This document shows positions 9,536 to 20,653 of a stretch of 64,000 bases of DNA, in pieces. A model generated the notes under the pieces. That model was not told the DNA's origin. It was given only the letters and a program-made list of their open reading frames with translations, and made no database searches. Location of the stretch: assembly GCF_019024325.1 (NCBI RefSeq), contig NZ_JAFNJS010000006.1, positions 62,001 through 126,000 on the forward strand, in the 5' to 3' direction. How positions within the stretch are numbered: position 1 is the first letter of the stretch; each line of letters begins with the position of its first letter. Position numbers and translations under genes: made by a program. The DNA is from Falsiroseomonas tokyonensis (lineage in GTDB: Bacteria; Pseudomonadota; Alphaproteobacteria; Acetobacterales; Acetobacteraceae).

Positions 9536-10102
9536 TTAGGCGTCGGCAGCCGGGGTGCTGTCAACCCCTTCGCCGCCCGCGGCGGGCCCTTCGCCGCCCG
9601 CTTCCGGCGCCGCGGCGCCGGCCAGGCGCATGGACTTGATGCGGTCCGGATCGCGCGCGATGCCGTTCGGCCCCTGGCCGCGCTTGATTTTGTCGACCAG
9701 CTCCATGCCATCCACCACCCGGCCCCAGATGGTGTACTGGCCATCCAGGCTCGGCGCCGGCGCGAACATGATGAAGAACTGGCTGTTGGCGCTGTTCGGG
9801 TTGTTGGTGCGCGCCATGCCGCAGGTGCCGCGCAGGAACTTCGCCTTGGCGGGCGGGCTGAACTCGGCCGGCAGGTCCGGATGCTCGGACCCGCCGGTGC
9901 CGGTGCCGGTCGGGTCGCCGCCCTGGGCCATGAAGCCTTCGATCACGCGATGGAAGGGCGTGTTGTCGTAGAAGCCGGCGCTGGCCAGGGCCTTGATCCG
10001 CTCCACATGGGCGGGGGCCAGGTCGGGCAGCAGTTCGATCGTCACCGTGCCGCTCGAAAGCTCCAGCAGCAGGGTGTTCTCGGGCGCGATGGAAGCGCTC
10101 AT
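9536..10102 (-). CDS. Cytoplasmic cyclophilin-type peptidyl-prolyl isomerase
   Basis: A 188-residue cyclophilin that speeds cis/trans isomerisation of Xaa-Pro bonds during folding. The active-site strand PFHRVIEGFMAQGGD carries the catalytic Arg52, and the FFIMFAPAP and LDGQYTIWGRV strands are typical of the short bacterial group. There is no signal peptide, so it should be cytoplasmic. The C-terminus is a low-complexity Gly/Ala/Glu tail of about 25 residues. GGAAGGAT lies 10 nt before the ATG. It follows a secreted paralogue 51 nt upstream. Confidence 0.94.
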   Translation of the reverse strand: MSASIAPENTLLLELSSGTVTIELLPDLAPAHVERIKALASAGFYDNTPFHRVIEGFMAQGGDPTGTGTGGSEHPDLPAEFSPPAKAKFLRGTCGMARTNNPNSANSQFFIMFAPAPSLDGQYTIWGRVVDGMELVDKIKRGQGPNGIARDPDRIKSMRLAGAAAPEAGGEGPAAGGEGVDSTPAADA

Positions 10103-10153
10103 GGGTCTCGATCCTTCCGTATGTCTTCTTAGCGTCGCGAGAGAGAAGCGGCC

Positions 10154-10735
10154 TCAGCGCACGTCGGCGGCAACGCGCATGGCGCGAATGCGGTCCGCCG
10201 GCGGCGGCACCATGCCGGAGGGCCCCTGCCCACGCTTGATCTTGTCCACCGCCTCCATCCCCGCCACCACGCGGCCCCAGATGGTGTACTGGCCATCCAG
10301 GTTGGGCGCCGGCGCGAACATGATGAAGAACTGGCTATTGGCGCTGTTCGGGTTGCTGGTGCGCGCCATGCCGCAGGTGCCGCGCAGGAAGCGGGCGCGG
10401 TTGGCTGGCGTGAACTCGGCGGGCAGGTCGGGCAGGTCGGACCCACCCGTGCCGGTGCCCGTGGGGTCGCCGCCCTGGGCCATGAAGCCCTCGATCACGC
10501 GGTGGAAGGGCGTGTTGTCGTAGAAGTTGCGGCGCGCCAGCACCTTGATGCGCTCCACATGGCGCGGCGCCAGGTCCGGCAGCAGCTGGATGGTCACGCG
10601 GCCATCCTTCAGCTCCATGAACAGCGTGTTCTCGGGGTCCGTCGGCGTCTGCGCCTGCGCCAGGCCCGCGCCGAGGAAGGGCGTGGCGACGCCGGCGCCG
10701 AGCAGGCTGCGGCGGAGCATCTTGGGTCCGGTCAT
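10154..10735 (-). CDS. Exported cyclophilin-type peptidyl-prolyl isomerase
   Basis: A 193-residue cyclophilin paralogue of the gene just downstream, with the same PFHRVIEGFMAQGGD core (catalytic Arg79) and nearly identical strands, but with an N-terminal export signal. MLRRSLLGAGVATPFLG contains a twin-arginine and the likely cut is after AQA, so the enzyme acts in the periplasm. One twin Arg with an adjacent hydrophobic stretch is compatible with Tat export, though Sec cannot be excluded. The start overlaps the coaD stop by 4 nt, showing translational coupling. Confidence 0.93.
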   Translation of the reverse strand: MTGPKMLRRSLLGAGVATPFLGAGLAQAQTPTDPENTLFMELKDGRVTIQLLPDLAPRHVERIKVLARRNFYDNTPFHRVIEGFMAQGGDPTGTGTGGSDLPDLPAEFTPANRARFLRGTCGMARTSNPNSANSQFFIMFAPAPNLDGQYTIWGRVVAGMEAVDKIKRGQGPSGMVPPPADRIRAMRVAADVR

Positions 10736-11253
10736 TCGGCGGCATCCTTGCGATGGCGCACGCGCGCCAGCGTGCGTTCCAGGGTCAGCTTCGGCACGAA
10801 GGAGGTGACGTCGCCCCCGAGGGTGGCGACCTCCTTCACAAAGCGGGAGGAGATGAACTGGTTCGTTTCGCTGGCCATCAGGAAGACGGTTTCGACATCC
10901 GGCGCCAGGCGGTGGTTCATGCCCGCCATCTGGAATTCGTAGTCGAAGTCGGACACCGCCCGCAGCCCGCGGATGATCATCCGCGCACTGGACTGCCGCG
11001 CGAACTCCACCAGCAGGCCGGTGAAGGGCACCACGACGATCTCGCTGCCCACCTCGGCCGCAATCATATCCGTCTCCGCCCGCACCAGCTCCACCCGCTC
11101 ATCCAGCGAAAACAGCGGGCCCTTGCCGGAATTGATGGCGACGCCCACCACCAGCCGGTCCACCAGCCGCGCGGCGCGGGCGATGACGTCCAGATGGCCG
11201 TTGGTCACCGGGTCGAAGGTGCCCGGATAGATGCCGATGCGCTTCTCAGACAT
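10732..11253 (-). CDS. coaD: Phosphopantetheine adenylyltransferase
   Basis: A 173-residue enzyme of coenzyme A synthesis that joins ATP and 4'-phosphopantetheine to give dephospho-CoA. The nucleotidyltransferase motif [13 protein letters not shown] (His20), [13 protein letters not shown] (94-106) and the [11 protein letters not shown] loop are all present, and the length is normal. The frame extends upstream, but the ATG at 11253 gives the standard [11 protein letters not shown] start. It overlaps gyrA by 8 nt and the downstream cyclophilin by 4 nt. Confidence 0.97.
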   Translation of the reverse strand: MSEKRIGIYPGTFDPVTNGHLDVIARAARLVDRLVVGVAINSGKGPLFSLDERVELVRAETDMIAAEVGSEIVVVPFTGLLVEFARQSSARMIIRGLRAVSDFDYEFQMAGMNHRLAPDVETVFLMASETNQFISSRFVKEVATLGGDVTSFVPKLTLERTLARVRHRKDAAE

Positions 11254-14074
11254 CCGCGCCGCCCTCCGTCTCCGGCGTTGCATCGGGTTCGGCCAGCGAT
11301 TCCGGCGCATCCACCGCCGCCTCCACCTGCGCCTCGACCTCCTCCACCACCGGGAAGCAGGAGGTCACGCGCTCCGTCTCGCCCAGGCGCAGCAGCGTCA
11401 CGCCCATGGCGCTGCGGCCGGTGACGCGGATCTGGTCGGCCGGCAGGCGGATCAGGCGCCCGCCATCGGTCACCAGCATCACGCCATCGCCCGGGCGGAC
11501 GGAGAAGGTGGCCACCACCTCCCGCCCCGTGCGCGGGCCGAGGGTGATATTGGTGATGCCCTGACCACCGCGGCCGGTGACGCGGTACTCGTAGGCGCTC
11601 GTGCGCTTGCCGAAGCCGCGATCGGTGACCACCAGCAGGATCTGCTCCAGGCGGTCGAGCTCGGACAGGCGATCCGCCGAGACCGGCCCGGCATCGGCAT
11701 TGCCTTCCTCGGCCTCCTCGGCCGTGGCGCTGGCCGCGGCCTCGGCTTCCGGCGCCACATCCTCCCCGGCCGCGCGGCGGCGCTGGGCGCTGTGGCGCAG
11801 GAAGGCGGCGCGCTCATCCGGCGAGGCGTCGACATGCGTCAGCACGGCCAGCGAGATCACCTCGTCCTTGTTCAGCAGGCGGATGCCGCGCACGCCGCTG
11901 GAATCGCGGCCGGCGAAGACGCGCAGCTGATCCGATTCCGCCTGGAAGCGGATGCAGCGGCCGTTGCGGGTCGCCAGCATCACATCGTCGCCCTCGCGGC
12001 AGGTGGCGACACCGATCAGGCTGTCGCCCTCGTCCAGCTTCATGGCGATCAGGCCCATGGCGCGGACATTCTTGAAGTCGGAGAGCTTGTTGCGGCGGAC
12101 ATTGCCCTGGGCGGTGGCGAAGACCAGGTGCAGGTTCTCCCACAGCCCTTCGTCCTGCGGCAGCGGCAGCACCGCCGTCACCTGCTCGCCATCCTGCAGC
12201 TGCAGCACCTGGCGCAGGCTGCGGCCACGCCCAGTCGCGCCGCCTTCCGGCAGCTGCCAGATCTTCTCGCGGAAGGCGATGCCGCGCGAGGTGAAGAACA
12301 GCACCCATTGATGGGTATGCGCGACGAAGCTGCGGACGACGATGTCATCCTCCCGCGTCGCCGCGCCGGAGCGGCCGCGGCCGCCGCGGTTCTGGCTGCG
12401 GAAGACGTCGAGGCCGGTGCGCTTCACATAGCCATCGCGCGTCAGGGTCACCACCATGGTGCCCGGCTCGATCAGGCTCTCGTCGTCCTGGTCGGCGATG
12501 CCGTCGACGATGTCGGTCATTCGCGGCACGGCGATCTGTGCCCGCACCGCCACCAGCTCCTGCGCCATCAGCTCCATGCGCCGGGGGCGGGAGGAGAGGA
12601 TGTCCAGCAGCTCCTTGATGGTGCCGGCGACCTCCGACAGCTCGGAGTTGATCTTCTCCCGCTCCAGCCCGGTCAGGCGGCTGAGCGTCAGCGCCAGGAT
12701 GCCGCGCGCCTGCTCCTCGGTCAGGCGGACCGTGCTGGCCTCGCTGATCGTGTTGCGCACGTCATCGACCAGCTCCAGCAGCGGCACCACATCGGCGGCC
12801 GGCCAGTCCCGCGCCATCAGCTCGGCGCGCGCGGTCGCGGCATCGGGCGCGGCGCGGATCAGGCGGATCACCTCGTCGATATTGGCCACCGCGATGGCCA
12901 AGCCGATCAGCTGGTGGCCACGGTCGCGCGCCTTGGCCAGGCGGAAGCGCGAGCGGCGCAGGATCACCTCTTCCCGGAACTTCAGGAAGGCCATCAGCGC
13001 GTCGCGCAGCCCCATCAGCCGCGGACGCCCTTCGTCCAGCGCCACGAAATTCACGCCGAAGGAGGTCTGCAACTGGGTGAAGCGGTAGAGCTGGTTCAGC
13101 ACCACCTCCGGCGTCGCATCCTTCTTCAGCTCGACGACGATGCGCAGCCCGTCGCGGTCGCTCTCGTCGCGCAGGTCGGAAATGCCTTCCACCGCCTTGG
13201 CGCGCACCAGCTCCGCGATCTTCTCGATCAGGGTGGACTTGTTGACCTGGTACGGGATTTCCGTGACCACGATCATCGACCGCCCGCCGCGCATCTCCTC
13301 GATCGTCGCGCGGGCGCGCAGCGGGATGGAGCCGCGGCCGGTCTCAAAGGCGCTGCGGATGCCGGCGCGGCCGAGGATCAGCCCGCCGGTCGGAAAGTCC
13401 GGCCCCGGGATGATTTTCATTAATTCATCGAGGCTGGTGTTCGGCTCTTCGATGAGTTTCAGGGCCGCGTCGATCACCTCGCCCGGATTGTGCGTCGGGA
13501 TGTTGGTCGCCATGCCGACGGCGATGCCCTGCGCGCCATTGACCAGCAGGTTCGGGAAGGCGGCCGGCAGGACGCGCGGCTCGCTTTCGGTTTCGTCGTA
13601 GTTCGGCTGGAAGTCGACCGTATCCTCGTCGATCCCCTCCAGCAGGGCGGAGGCGGCGCGGGCCAGGCGGACTTCCGTGTAGCGCATCTGCGCCGGCGGA
13701 TCGCCGTCCATCGAGCCGAAATTGCCCTGGCCATCGATCAGCGGCACGCGCATGGAGAAGTACTGCGCCATCCGCACGGTCGCGTCGTAGATCGAAGCGT
13801 CGCCATGCGGATGGTACTTGCCCATCACGTCGCCGACCACGCGGGCCGATTTGCGATGCGGCTTGTCTGCCACATAGCCGGATTCATGCATGGCATAGAG
13901 GATGCGGCGATGCACCGGCTTCAGCCCGTCCCGCGCATCCGGCAGGGCGCGCGCGACGATGACCGACATGGCGTAGTCCAGGTAGGACCGGCGCATCTCC
14001 GCCTCGAGCCCGACCGGTTCGATCTCATTCGGCCCGGGGGTGGGGTCGCCCGGCGGCGGTGACGTGTCGCTCAA
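11246..14074 (-). CDS. gyrA: DNA gyrase subunit A
   Basis: A 942-residue topoisomerase II A subunit that breaks and rejoins DNA to introduce negative supercoils with GyrB. The winged-helix active site [10 protein letters not shown] holds the catalytic Tyr; the C-terminal beta-pinwheel starts after the GyrA box, here QNRGGRG in place of the usual QRRGGKG. The quinolone pocket reads [12 protein letters not shown], so the residue equal to E. coli Ser83 is Ala93, while Asp87 is kept as Asp97. Between pinwheel blades there is an Ala/Glu-rich insert of about 45 residues (around 11670-11800). First gene of the gyrA-coaD-ppiase operon. Confidence 0.98.
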   Translation of the reverse strand: MSDTSPPPGDPTPGPNEIEPVGLEAEMRRSYLDYAMSVIVARALPDARDGLKPVHRRILYAMHESGYVADKPHRKSARVVGDVMGKYHPHGDASIYDATVRMAQYFSMRVPLIDGQGNFGSMDGDPPAQMRYTEVRLARAASALLEGIDEDTVDFQPNYDETESEPRVLPAAFPNLLVNGAQGIAVGMATNIPTHNPGEVIDAALKLIEEPNTSLDELMKIIPGPDFPTGGLILGRAGIRSAFETGRGSIPLRARATIEEMRGGRSMIVVTEIPYQVNKSTLIEKIAELVRAKAVEGISDLRDESDRDGLRIVVELKKDATPEVVLNQLYRFTQLQTSFGVNFVALDEGRPRLMGLRDALMAFLKFREEVILRRSRFRLAKARDRGHQLIGLAIAVANIDEVIRLIRAAPDAATARAELMARDWPAADVVPLLELVDDVRNTISEASTVRLTEEQARGILALTLSRLTGLEREKINSELSEVAGTIKELLDILSSRPRRMELMAQELVAVRAQIAVPRMTDIVDGIADQDDESLIEPGTMVVTLTRDGYVKRTGLDVFRSQNRGGRGRSGAATREDDIVVRSFVAHTHQWVLFFTSRGIAFREKIWQLPEGGATGRGRSLRQVLQLQDGEQVTAVLPLPQDEGLWENLHLVFATAQGNVRRNKLSDFKNVRAMGLIAMKLDEGDSLIGVATCREGDDVMLATRNGRCIRFQAESDQLRVFAGRDSSGVRGIRLLNKDEVISLAVLTHVDASPDERAAFLRHSAQRRRAAGEDVAPEAEAAASATAEEAEEGNADAGPVSADRLSELDRLEQILLVVTDRGFGKRTSAYEYRVTGRGGQGITNITLGPRTGREVVATFSVRPGDGVMLVTDGGRLIRLPADQIRVTGRSAMGVTLLRLGETERVTSCFPVVEEVEAQVEAAVDAPESLAEPDATPETEGGADV

Positions 14075-14344
14075 CGCGGATTCCTCATCGATGGCCCCTG
14101 CGCGGCAGGGCCGGGCAAAGGCAGCGCCAGACGTGGCGGGGCCGGCGCGGGTGGATTAGGCAATTCCTGGCCCTGGCGGAAGGGGTGCAACCGCCGGGAG
14201 GCCAGCGATTCCGGGCCCATGCCGGGCCCGCCACCGTGCGCGGGCCGCGTTTCGCATCCGCCGGTCCTGGCTTAGCATGAATGGCGAAGGGCCGCATGCG
14301 GCGGCGGAAGGGGTGGCGATGCGGCAGGCGGGCGGATCCAGGGC

Positions 14345-15184
14345 ATGACCCTGCCCTATATCGACCAGCTCCTCGGCCAATTGGCCCGCGGCAACCCGGC
14401 GCTGGAGCGCAGCTTCGGCCGCCATATCCACTGGGGCTACTGGCCCAACCCGGCCGCCGCCCGCCCCGATTCGCCCGAGGATTACGGCCGCGCCGCGGAA
14501 CGGCTGAGCCTTGAACTGCTGGACCTAGCCGAGATCCGCCCCGGAATGCGGGTGCTGGATGCCGGCTGCGGCTTCGGCGGCACCATAGCGACGCTGGAGG
14601 AGCGGGTGGAGCGGCTGGACCTGGTCGGGCTGAACATCGATCCGCGCCAGTTGCAACGCGCCGCCCGCCTGGCGGCGCCGCGCCCGGACAGCCGCATCGG
14701 CTTCGTCGCGGCCGATGCCTGCACACTGCCCTTCGCCGATGCCAGCTTCGACCGCGTCCTGGCGGTGGAATGCATCTTCCACTTCCCCTCCCGCCGCGCC
14801 TTCCTGGCCGAGGTCCGGCGCGTGCTGCGGCCGGGCGGCGTGCTGGTGCTGTCGGATTTCGTCCCCTCCCCGTTCTTCGCGCCCTTCGGGCGGCTGCCGA
14901 AGCTGAAGGCGCTGCAGCGGATCAATGTGCTGGGGGAATGCGATACCTCCTGCACCGCTTCCGGCTATCGCCGGCTGGCGGCGCTGGCCGGGCTGCGGGT
15001 GGCGACGCTGCGCGACATCACCCGCCATACCCTGCCCACCTATGCCTTCCTGAAGTATCTGGCGCGGCACCATGGCGGCAGCCGGCTGGTGGCGGGATTC
15101 AGCGGGCCGCTGATCGGGCTGCTGGATTTCTATGGCCGCAGCGGATTGCTGAAATACAGCCTGCTGCGCTTCGACCGCAGCTGA
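14345..15184 (+). CDS. SAM-dependent class I methyltransferase
   Basis: A 279-residue methyltransferase with the Rossmann motif VLDAGCGFGGT (about 70-80), the acidic strand VGLNIDPRQL, FVAADACTLPFADASFD and the post-motif EVRRVLRPGGVLVLSD. The layout is that of the UbiE/sterol or small-molecule methyltransferase group; the C-terminal half (LPTYAFLKYLARHH) resembles cyclopropane/tocopherol-like methyltransferases. The substrate cannot be named. The gene is divergent from gyrA with 270 nt between, in which no other gene was found. Confidence 0.87.
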   Translation: MTLPYIDQLLGQLARGNPALERSFGRHIHWGYWPNPAAARPDSPEDYGRAAERLSLELLDLAEIRPGMRVLDAGCGFGGTIATLEERVERLDLVGLNIDPRQLQRAARLAAPRPDSRIGFVAADACTLPFADASFDRVLAVECIFHFPSRRAFLAEVRRVLRPGGVLVLSDFVPSPFFAPFGRLPKLKALQRINVLGECDTSCTASGYRRLAALAGLRVATLRDITRHTLPTYAFLKYLARHHGGSRLVAGFSGPLIGLLDFYGRSGLLKYSLLRFDRS

Positions 15185-15231
15185 ACGGAAGGCTGGCCCG
15201 GAGGGCGTGGACCGCGGATCAGCCGGCCAGG

Positions 15232-16167
15232 TCAGCCATGCGCATGGGCGTGATGGTCGCCGCCCAGGCCGAAGCCCGGATGTTCCATCTTCCAGGCTTC
15301 CAGCAGCGGTCGGTCATCCTGGTCCCAGGGGTGGAAGTCCCGCCGGAAGTAATCGTAGTAGGCCCTGGCCGCGACGCCGCCGAAGATCACGCGCAGCGAG
15401 GTTCCGCCGCCCCCGCCCCCGCCCCCGCCTGGCCCCGCCGGGCCGGCACCACGCCGCCGCATCGCCTTGATCCGCATCACCATCAGCCCGGCCAGTAGCC
15501 CGCCGCCGCCGAAGAAGGTGACCATCCCCATCGCCGCGCAGCGATGCAGCCAGGCCCAGAAGCCCGATCCGAAGATGTGGTCATAGACGTCGAAGCAGAC
15601 GGCCTTGTGCTCGATCTCCTCCGCCGCATGCCAGAGCCAGAGATTGGCGAAATCGGGGTCGACGCCCTCCCGGTACAGGGTGCGCTTGGCCAGCAGCCGT
15701 TCGGCCAGCATGGCGGTGAAATGTTCCATGGCGCAGGTCATGGCGAGCTGCGTGGAGCGCGGCAGGACCGCCTTGCTGAGGCCGAGCAGGAAGCGCGCCA
15801 GCGACTCCAGCTCCGCCCCCGGCACCTTCGCCTCCTGCAAGGCCCGGTTGGAGCGGGCGTGTTCGCGGGAATGCATCGCTTCCTGGTGGATGAAGCGGTC
15901 CGCTGCATCCCGCAGCACCGGATCGGTGATGCGGTCGCGGTAATGCGCCACGGAGCGGCAGAAGAAGGCCTCGCCCACCGGGAACAGGAAGGAGATGGCG
16001 TTCAGCCCGGTCTCGTTCACCCGCGGCAGCTTGGTCCAGCCGCGCGCGCGAGCGGAATCATAGGTCAGCCGCACGCGGCGCCGGATGATCTCGATCGGCG
16101 TCTGGCGGGGGTGCGAGGTCGGAGGAATCACGTAAAAGAGATTACGTGACCCTCCGTCTTGCATCAA
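15232..16167 (-). CDS. Predicted metal-dependent hydrolase, ferritin-like (PF10118)
   Basis: A 311-residue protein of the predicted metal-dependent hydrolase family PF10118. FPVGEAFF, HQEAMHSREH, AMEHFTA and AAEEIEHKAVCFDVYD place Glu and His residues as in a four-helix di-metal centre. A hydrophobic region (about 210-230) and a run of nine Gly (encoded at about 15402-15432 by a CCCCCG simple repeat) precede the C-terminus. The ATG at 16167 has AGGA 13 nt upstream; an ATG three nt inside and a GTG at 16131 are alternatives. An 8-bp inverted repeat lies across codons 7-13. Function in the cell is unknown. Confidence 0.8.
   Translation of the reverse strand: MMQDGGSRNLFYVIPPTSHPRQTPIEIIRRRVRLTYDSARARGWTKLPRVNETGLNAISFLFPVGEAFFCRSVAHYRDRITDPVLRDAADRFIHQEAMHSREHARSNRALQEAKVPGAELESLARFLLGLSKAVLPRSTQLAMTCAMEHFTAMLAERLLAKRTLYREGVDPDFANLWLWHAAEEIEHKAVCFDVYDHIFGSGFWAWLHRCAAMGMVTFFGGGGLLAGLMVMRIKAMRRRGAGPAGPGGGGGGGGGTSLRVIFGGVAARAYYDYFRRDFHPWDQDDRPLLEAWKMEHPGFGLGGDHHAHAHG
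16128..16149. promoter_or_regulatory. Perfect 8-6-8 inverted repeat near the hydrolase start
   Basis: TCACGTAA (16128-16135) and TTACGTGA (16142-16149) are perfect inverted copies separated by AAGAGA. The site is inside the first codons of the metal-dependent hydrolase gene, or spans its start if the GTG at 16131 is used. The size and symmetry fit a dimeric repressor operator, or an mRNA hairpin near the ribosome site. Confidence 0.45.
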
Positions 16168-16191
16168 GCGAAAGTCCTGTATTTGGGACTA

Positions 16192-16208
16192 CCGTATTGC
16201 GCCGTATT
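16192..16208. repeat. Short direct repeat upstream of the hydrolase gene
   Basis: CCGTATT occurs twice, at 16192-16198 and 16202-16208, spaced by GCG, giving a 10-bp phase (one helical turn). It is in the spacer upstream of the hydrolase start and may be a regulator site. Confidence 0.4.
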
Positions 16209-16229
16209 CTGCGCGACTGAAGATGGTTA

Positions 16230-16248
16230 TCTGAGACGATGTCTCAGA
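16230..16248 (-). terminator. Hairpin at the ssb stop codon
   Basis: TCTGAGAC (16230-16237) and GTCTCAGA (16241-16248) pair perfectly over 8 bp with a 3-nt loop. The ssb stop codon is inside the stem. No T-run follows, so it may protect the 3' end or aid termination rather than be a classical terminator. Confidence 0.45.
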
Positions 16249-16810
16249 AGGGAATATCGTCGTCCAGGTCGCTGCCGCCCTTGGGAGGCGCGCTACGGCC
16301 GCCGCCGCCAGACCGCGCGCCGCCGCCGCTATTGTCCCAGCCGCCGCCGCCCGAGCGGGCCGGGGCCGAGGCGCGGCTACCGCCGCCGCCGCCATAGCCC
16401 CCGCCGCCGCCACCGCCGCCATAGCCGCCCGTATCCCCCTCGCCCGGATCGGCACCGCCGCCGGCGCGGCCGCCCAGCAGCGCGATCTCGCCGCGGAACT
16501 GGCGCAGCACGATCTCGGTGGAATAGCGGTCCTGGCCCGCCTGGTCCTGCCACTTCCGGGTCTCGAGCTGGCCCTCGACATAGACCTCGGAGCCCTTCTT
16601 CAGGTACTTCTCCGCGATCTCGCCCAGCTTCTCATTGAAGATGGCGACCGAATGCCATTCGGTCCGCTCCTGCTGGTTGCCCTCGCGGTCCTTGAAGCGT
16701 TCGGAGGTTGCCAGGCGCAGGTTCACCACCCGGCCGCCATTCTGGAAATTCCGCACTTCCGGGTCGCGGCCGAGCCGGCCCACCAGGATAACTTTGTTGA
16801 CACCGGCCAT
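16244..16810 (-). CDS. ssb: Single-stranded DNA-binding protein
   Basis: A 188-residue SSB. The N-terminal OB fold (1-110) begins [18 protein letters not shown] and contains the [13 protein letters not shown] and [12 protein letters not shown] strands. A Gly-rich linker with long Gly runs follows, and the conserved acidic tip DDDIPF ends the protein; that tip docks repair and replication partners. It binds single-stranded DNA as a tetramer in known members. The ATG at 16810 gives the canonical start. It is divergent from uvrA, and an SOS box lies in the shared spacer. Confidence 0.97.
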   Translation of the reverse strand: MAGVNKVILVGRLGRDPEVRNFQNGGRVVNLRLATSERFKDREGNQQERTEWHSVAIFNEKLGEIAEKYLKKGSEVYVEGQLETRKWQDQAGQDRYSTEIVLRQFRGEIALLGGRAGGGADPGEGDTGGYGGGGGGGGYGGGGGSRASAPARSGGGGWDNSGGGARSGGGGRSAPPKGGSDLDDDIPF

Positions 16811-16942
16811 GGCCGCAATTCCCTCGATCTCAACCGCCGAGCCTAGCCGGAAGGTGAAGGCCCTGCCAGTCGCAGCAGCCCTGCACCGGCCGCACCTCGC
16901 AAAACCTCTTCCCGGACCACCTATATGGTGGCAGATTAACCA

Positions 16943-16957
16943 GAACACATTGTGAAC
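16943..16957. promoter_or_regulatory. LexA (SOS) box GAAC-N7-GAAC
   Basis: GAAC (16943-16946), seven bases, GAAC (16954-16957). This is exactly the direct-repeat operator of alphaproteobacterial LexA. It lies between ssb and uvrA, 51 nt before the uvrA ATG, so DNA damage should induce uvrA and perhaps ssb. Its position also argues against the GTG at 16952 as the uvrA start. Confidence 0.8.
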
Positions 16958-17008
16958 GCCAGCCCGTTCCGCGGGACCGGCGTCCCCTCGAAAATCGGTG
17001 GACCATCC

Positions 17009-19885
<2,877 letters not shown>

Positions 19886-19913
19886 GGCGCCTCACCATCG
19901 CTTGAGAGGCGCC
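19886..19913 (+). terminator. Hairpin after uvrA
   Basis: GGCGCCTC (19886-19893) and GAGGCGCC (19906-19913) form a perfect 8-bp stem with a 12-nt loop directly behind the uvrA stop. The left arm is also part of the 14-bp palindrome GTGAGGCGCCTCAC. No T-run follows. Confidence 0.4.
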
Positions 19914-19978
19914 GGCGGGGTCACGACCCTGCCGCATTCCCGGACTTGGAAGGGGTGACGCAGACTGTGAGGTGCCCC

Positions 19979-20401
19979 ATGCCTTTCGCCCGACGCACGA
20001 CGCTGCTCGCCTTGCCCGCCCTGCTCCTCGCCCGCCCCGGCTGGGCACAGGCGCGGTTGGATGAGCTGCGCGGCCGGCTGACCGAGGACACGGCCGAGAG
20101 CTTCGGCCGCTTCGTCTCAGACCATCTGGACCAGACCATCTCGCTCCGCCTCGCCGTCGCGGCGGGGCTGGCCACGGAAGATGCGGGCCGCCTGCGCCTC
20201 AGCCTCGACCGGCCGGAGCGGATGCAGATCACCTTCTTCGGCGGATACGCCGCCCAGGCGGCGGCGGTGGCGGTGGATTCGGTCTACCGCGTGCGCAGCG
20301 ACGGGATGCAGATGGGCATCCTGATCTATGGGCTGGACCCGCTGCCGGAGGCGGAAGCCCGCCAGGCGCGGCAATCGGTGCGGCCGATCATGCTGGGCTG
20401 A
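19979..20401 (+). CDS. Secreted hypothetical protein
   Basis: A 140-residue protein with a clear signal peptide (MPFARRTTLLALPALLLARPGWAQA), then a mixed alpha/beta mature part rich in Arg and Leu. No family was recognised. The ATG at 19979 is chosen because it gives the signal peptide directly; an upstream in-frame start would only add 11 residues. The gene is followed within 20 nt by a nucleoside hydrolase remnant, which suggests that a deletion joined these sequences. Confidence 0.65.
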   Translation: MPFARRTTLLALPALLLARPGWAQARLDELRGRLTEDTAESFGRFVSDHLDQTISLRLAVAAGLATEDAGRLRLSLDRPERMQITFFGGYAAQAAAVAVDSVYRVRSDGMQMGILIYGLDPLPEAEARQARQSVRPIMLG

Positions 20402-20403
20402 AC

Positions 20404-20652
20404 TTGCGGGTGGCGGCTGGCGGCGGCGGCCCGCTGCACGCCCCGACCGTGATCGCCTATCTGCTGCGGCCGGAGCTGTTCGGCGTCCGGCCTGCGCATG
20501 TGGCGGTGGAACTGTCCGGTCAGCACAGCTTCGGCCAGACGGTCGGCGACTTCTCCGGCACCACGGGCAAGCCGCCCAATGCCACGGTGCTGAACCGGCT
20601 GGACGCGCCGGGATTCTCCGACCTGCTGTGGGAAAGGCTGGCGCGCAGCTAG
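20404..20652 (+). pseudogene. C-terminal remnant of a nucleoside hydrolase
   Basis: About 75 codons matching the end of inosine-uridine nucleoside hydrolases: GGPLHAPTVIAYLLRPELF, then HVAVELSG, GQTVGDFSG and GKPPNATVLNRLDAPGF. In the family GGPLHDP carries a conserved His and Asp near the active site; the Asp is Ala here. The N-terminal three quarters, with the DxDxxxDD calcium site, are missing; sequence before about 20420 shows no likeness. A TTG at 20404 could start it, but no ribosome site is seen. Most likely a decayed gene. Confidence 0.75.
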
Positions 20653-20653
20653 C

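Noticed and set aside
11231-13423. A 730-codon open frame on the plus strand
   Set aside because: Antisense to gyrA, with low-complexity translation and no motif.
14085-14726. Minus-strand frame in the gyrA/methyltransferase spacer
   Set aside because: It overlaps the methyltransferase and its translation is Arg/Gly/Pro-rich with no family likeness; the spacer appears non-coding.
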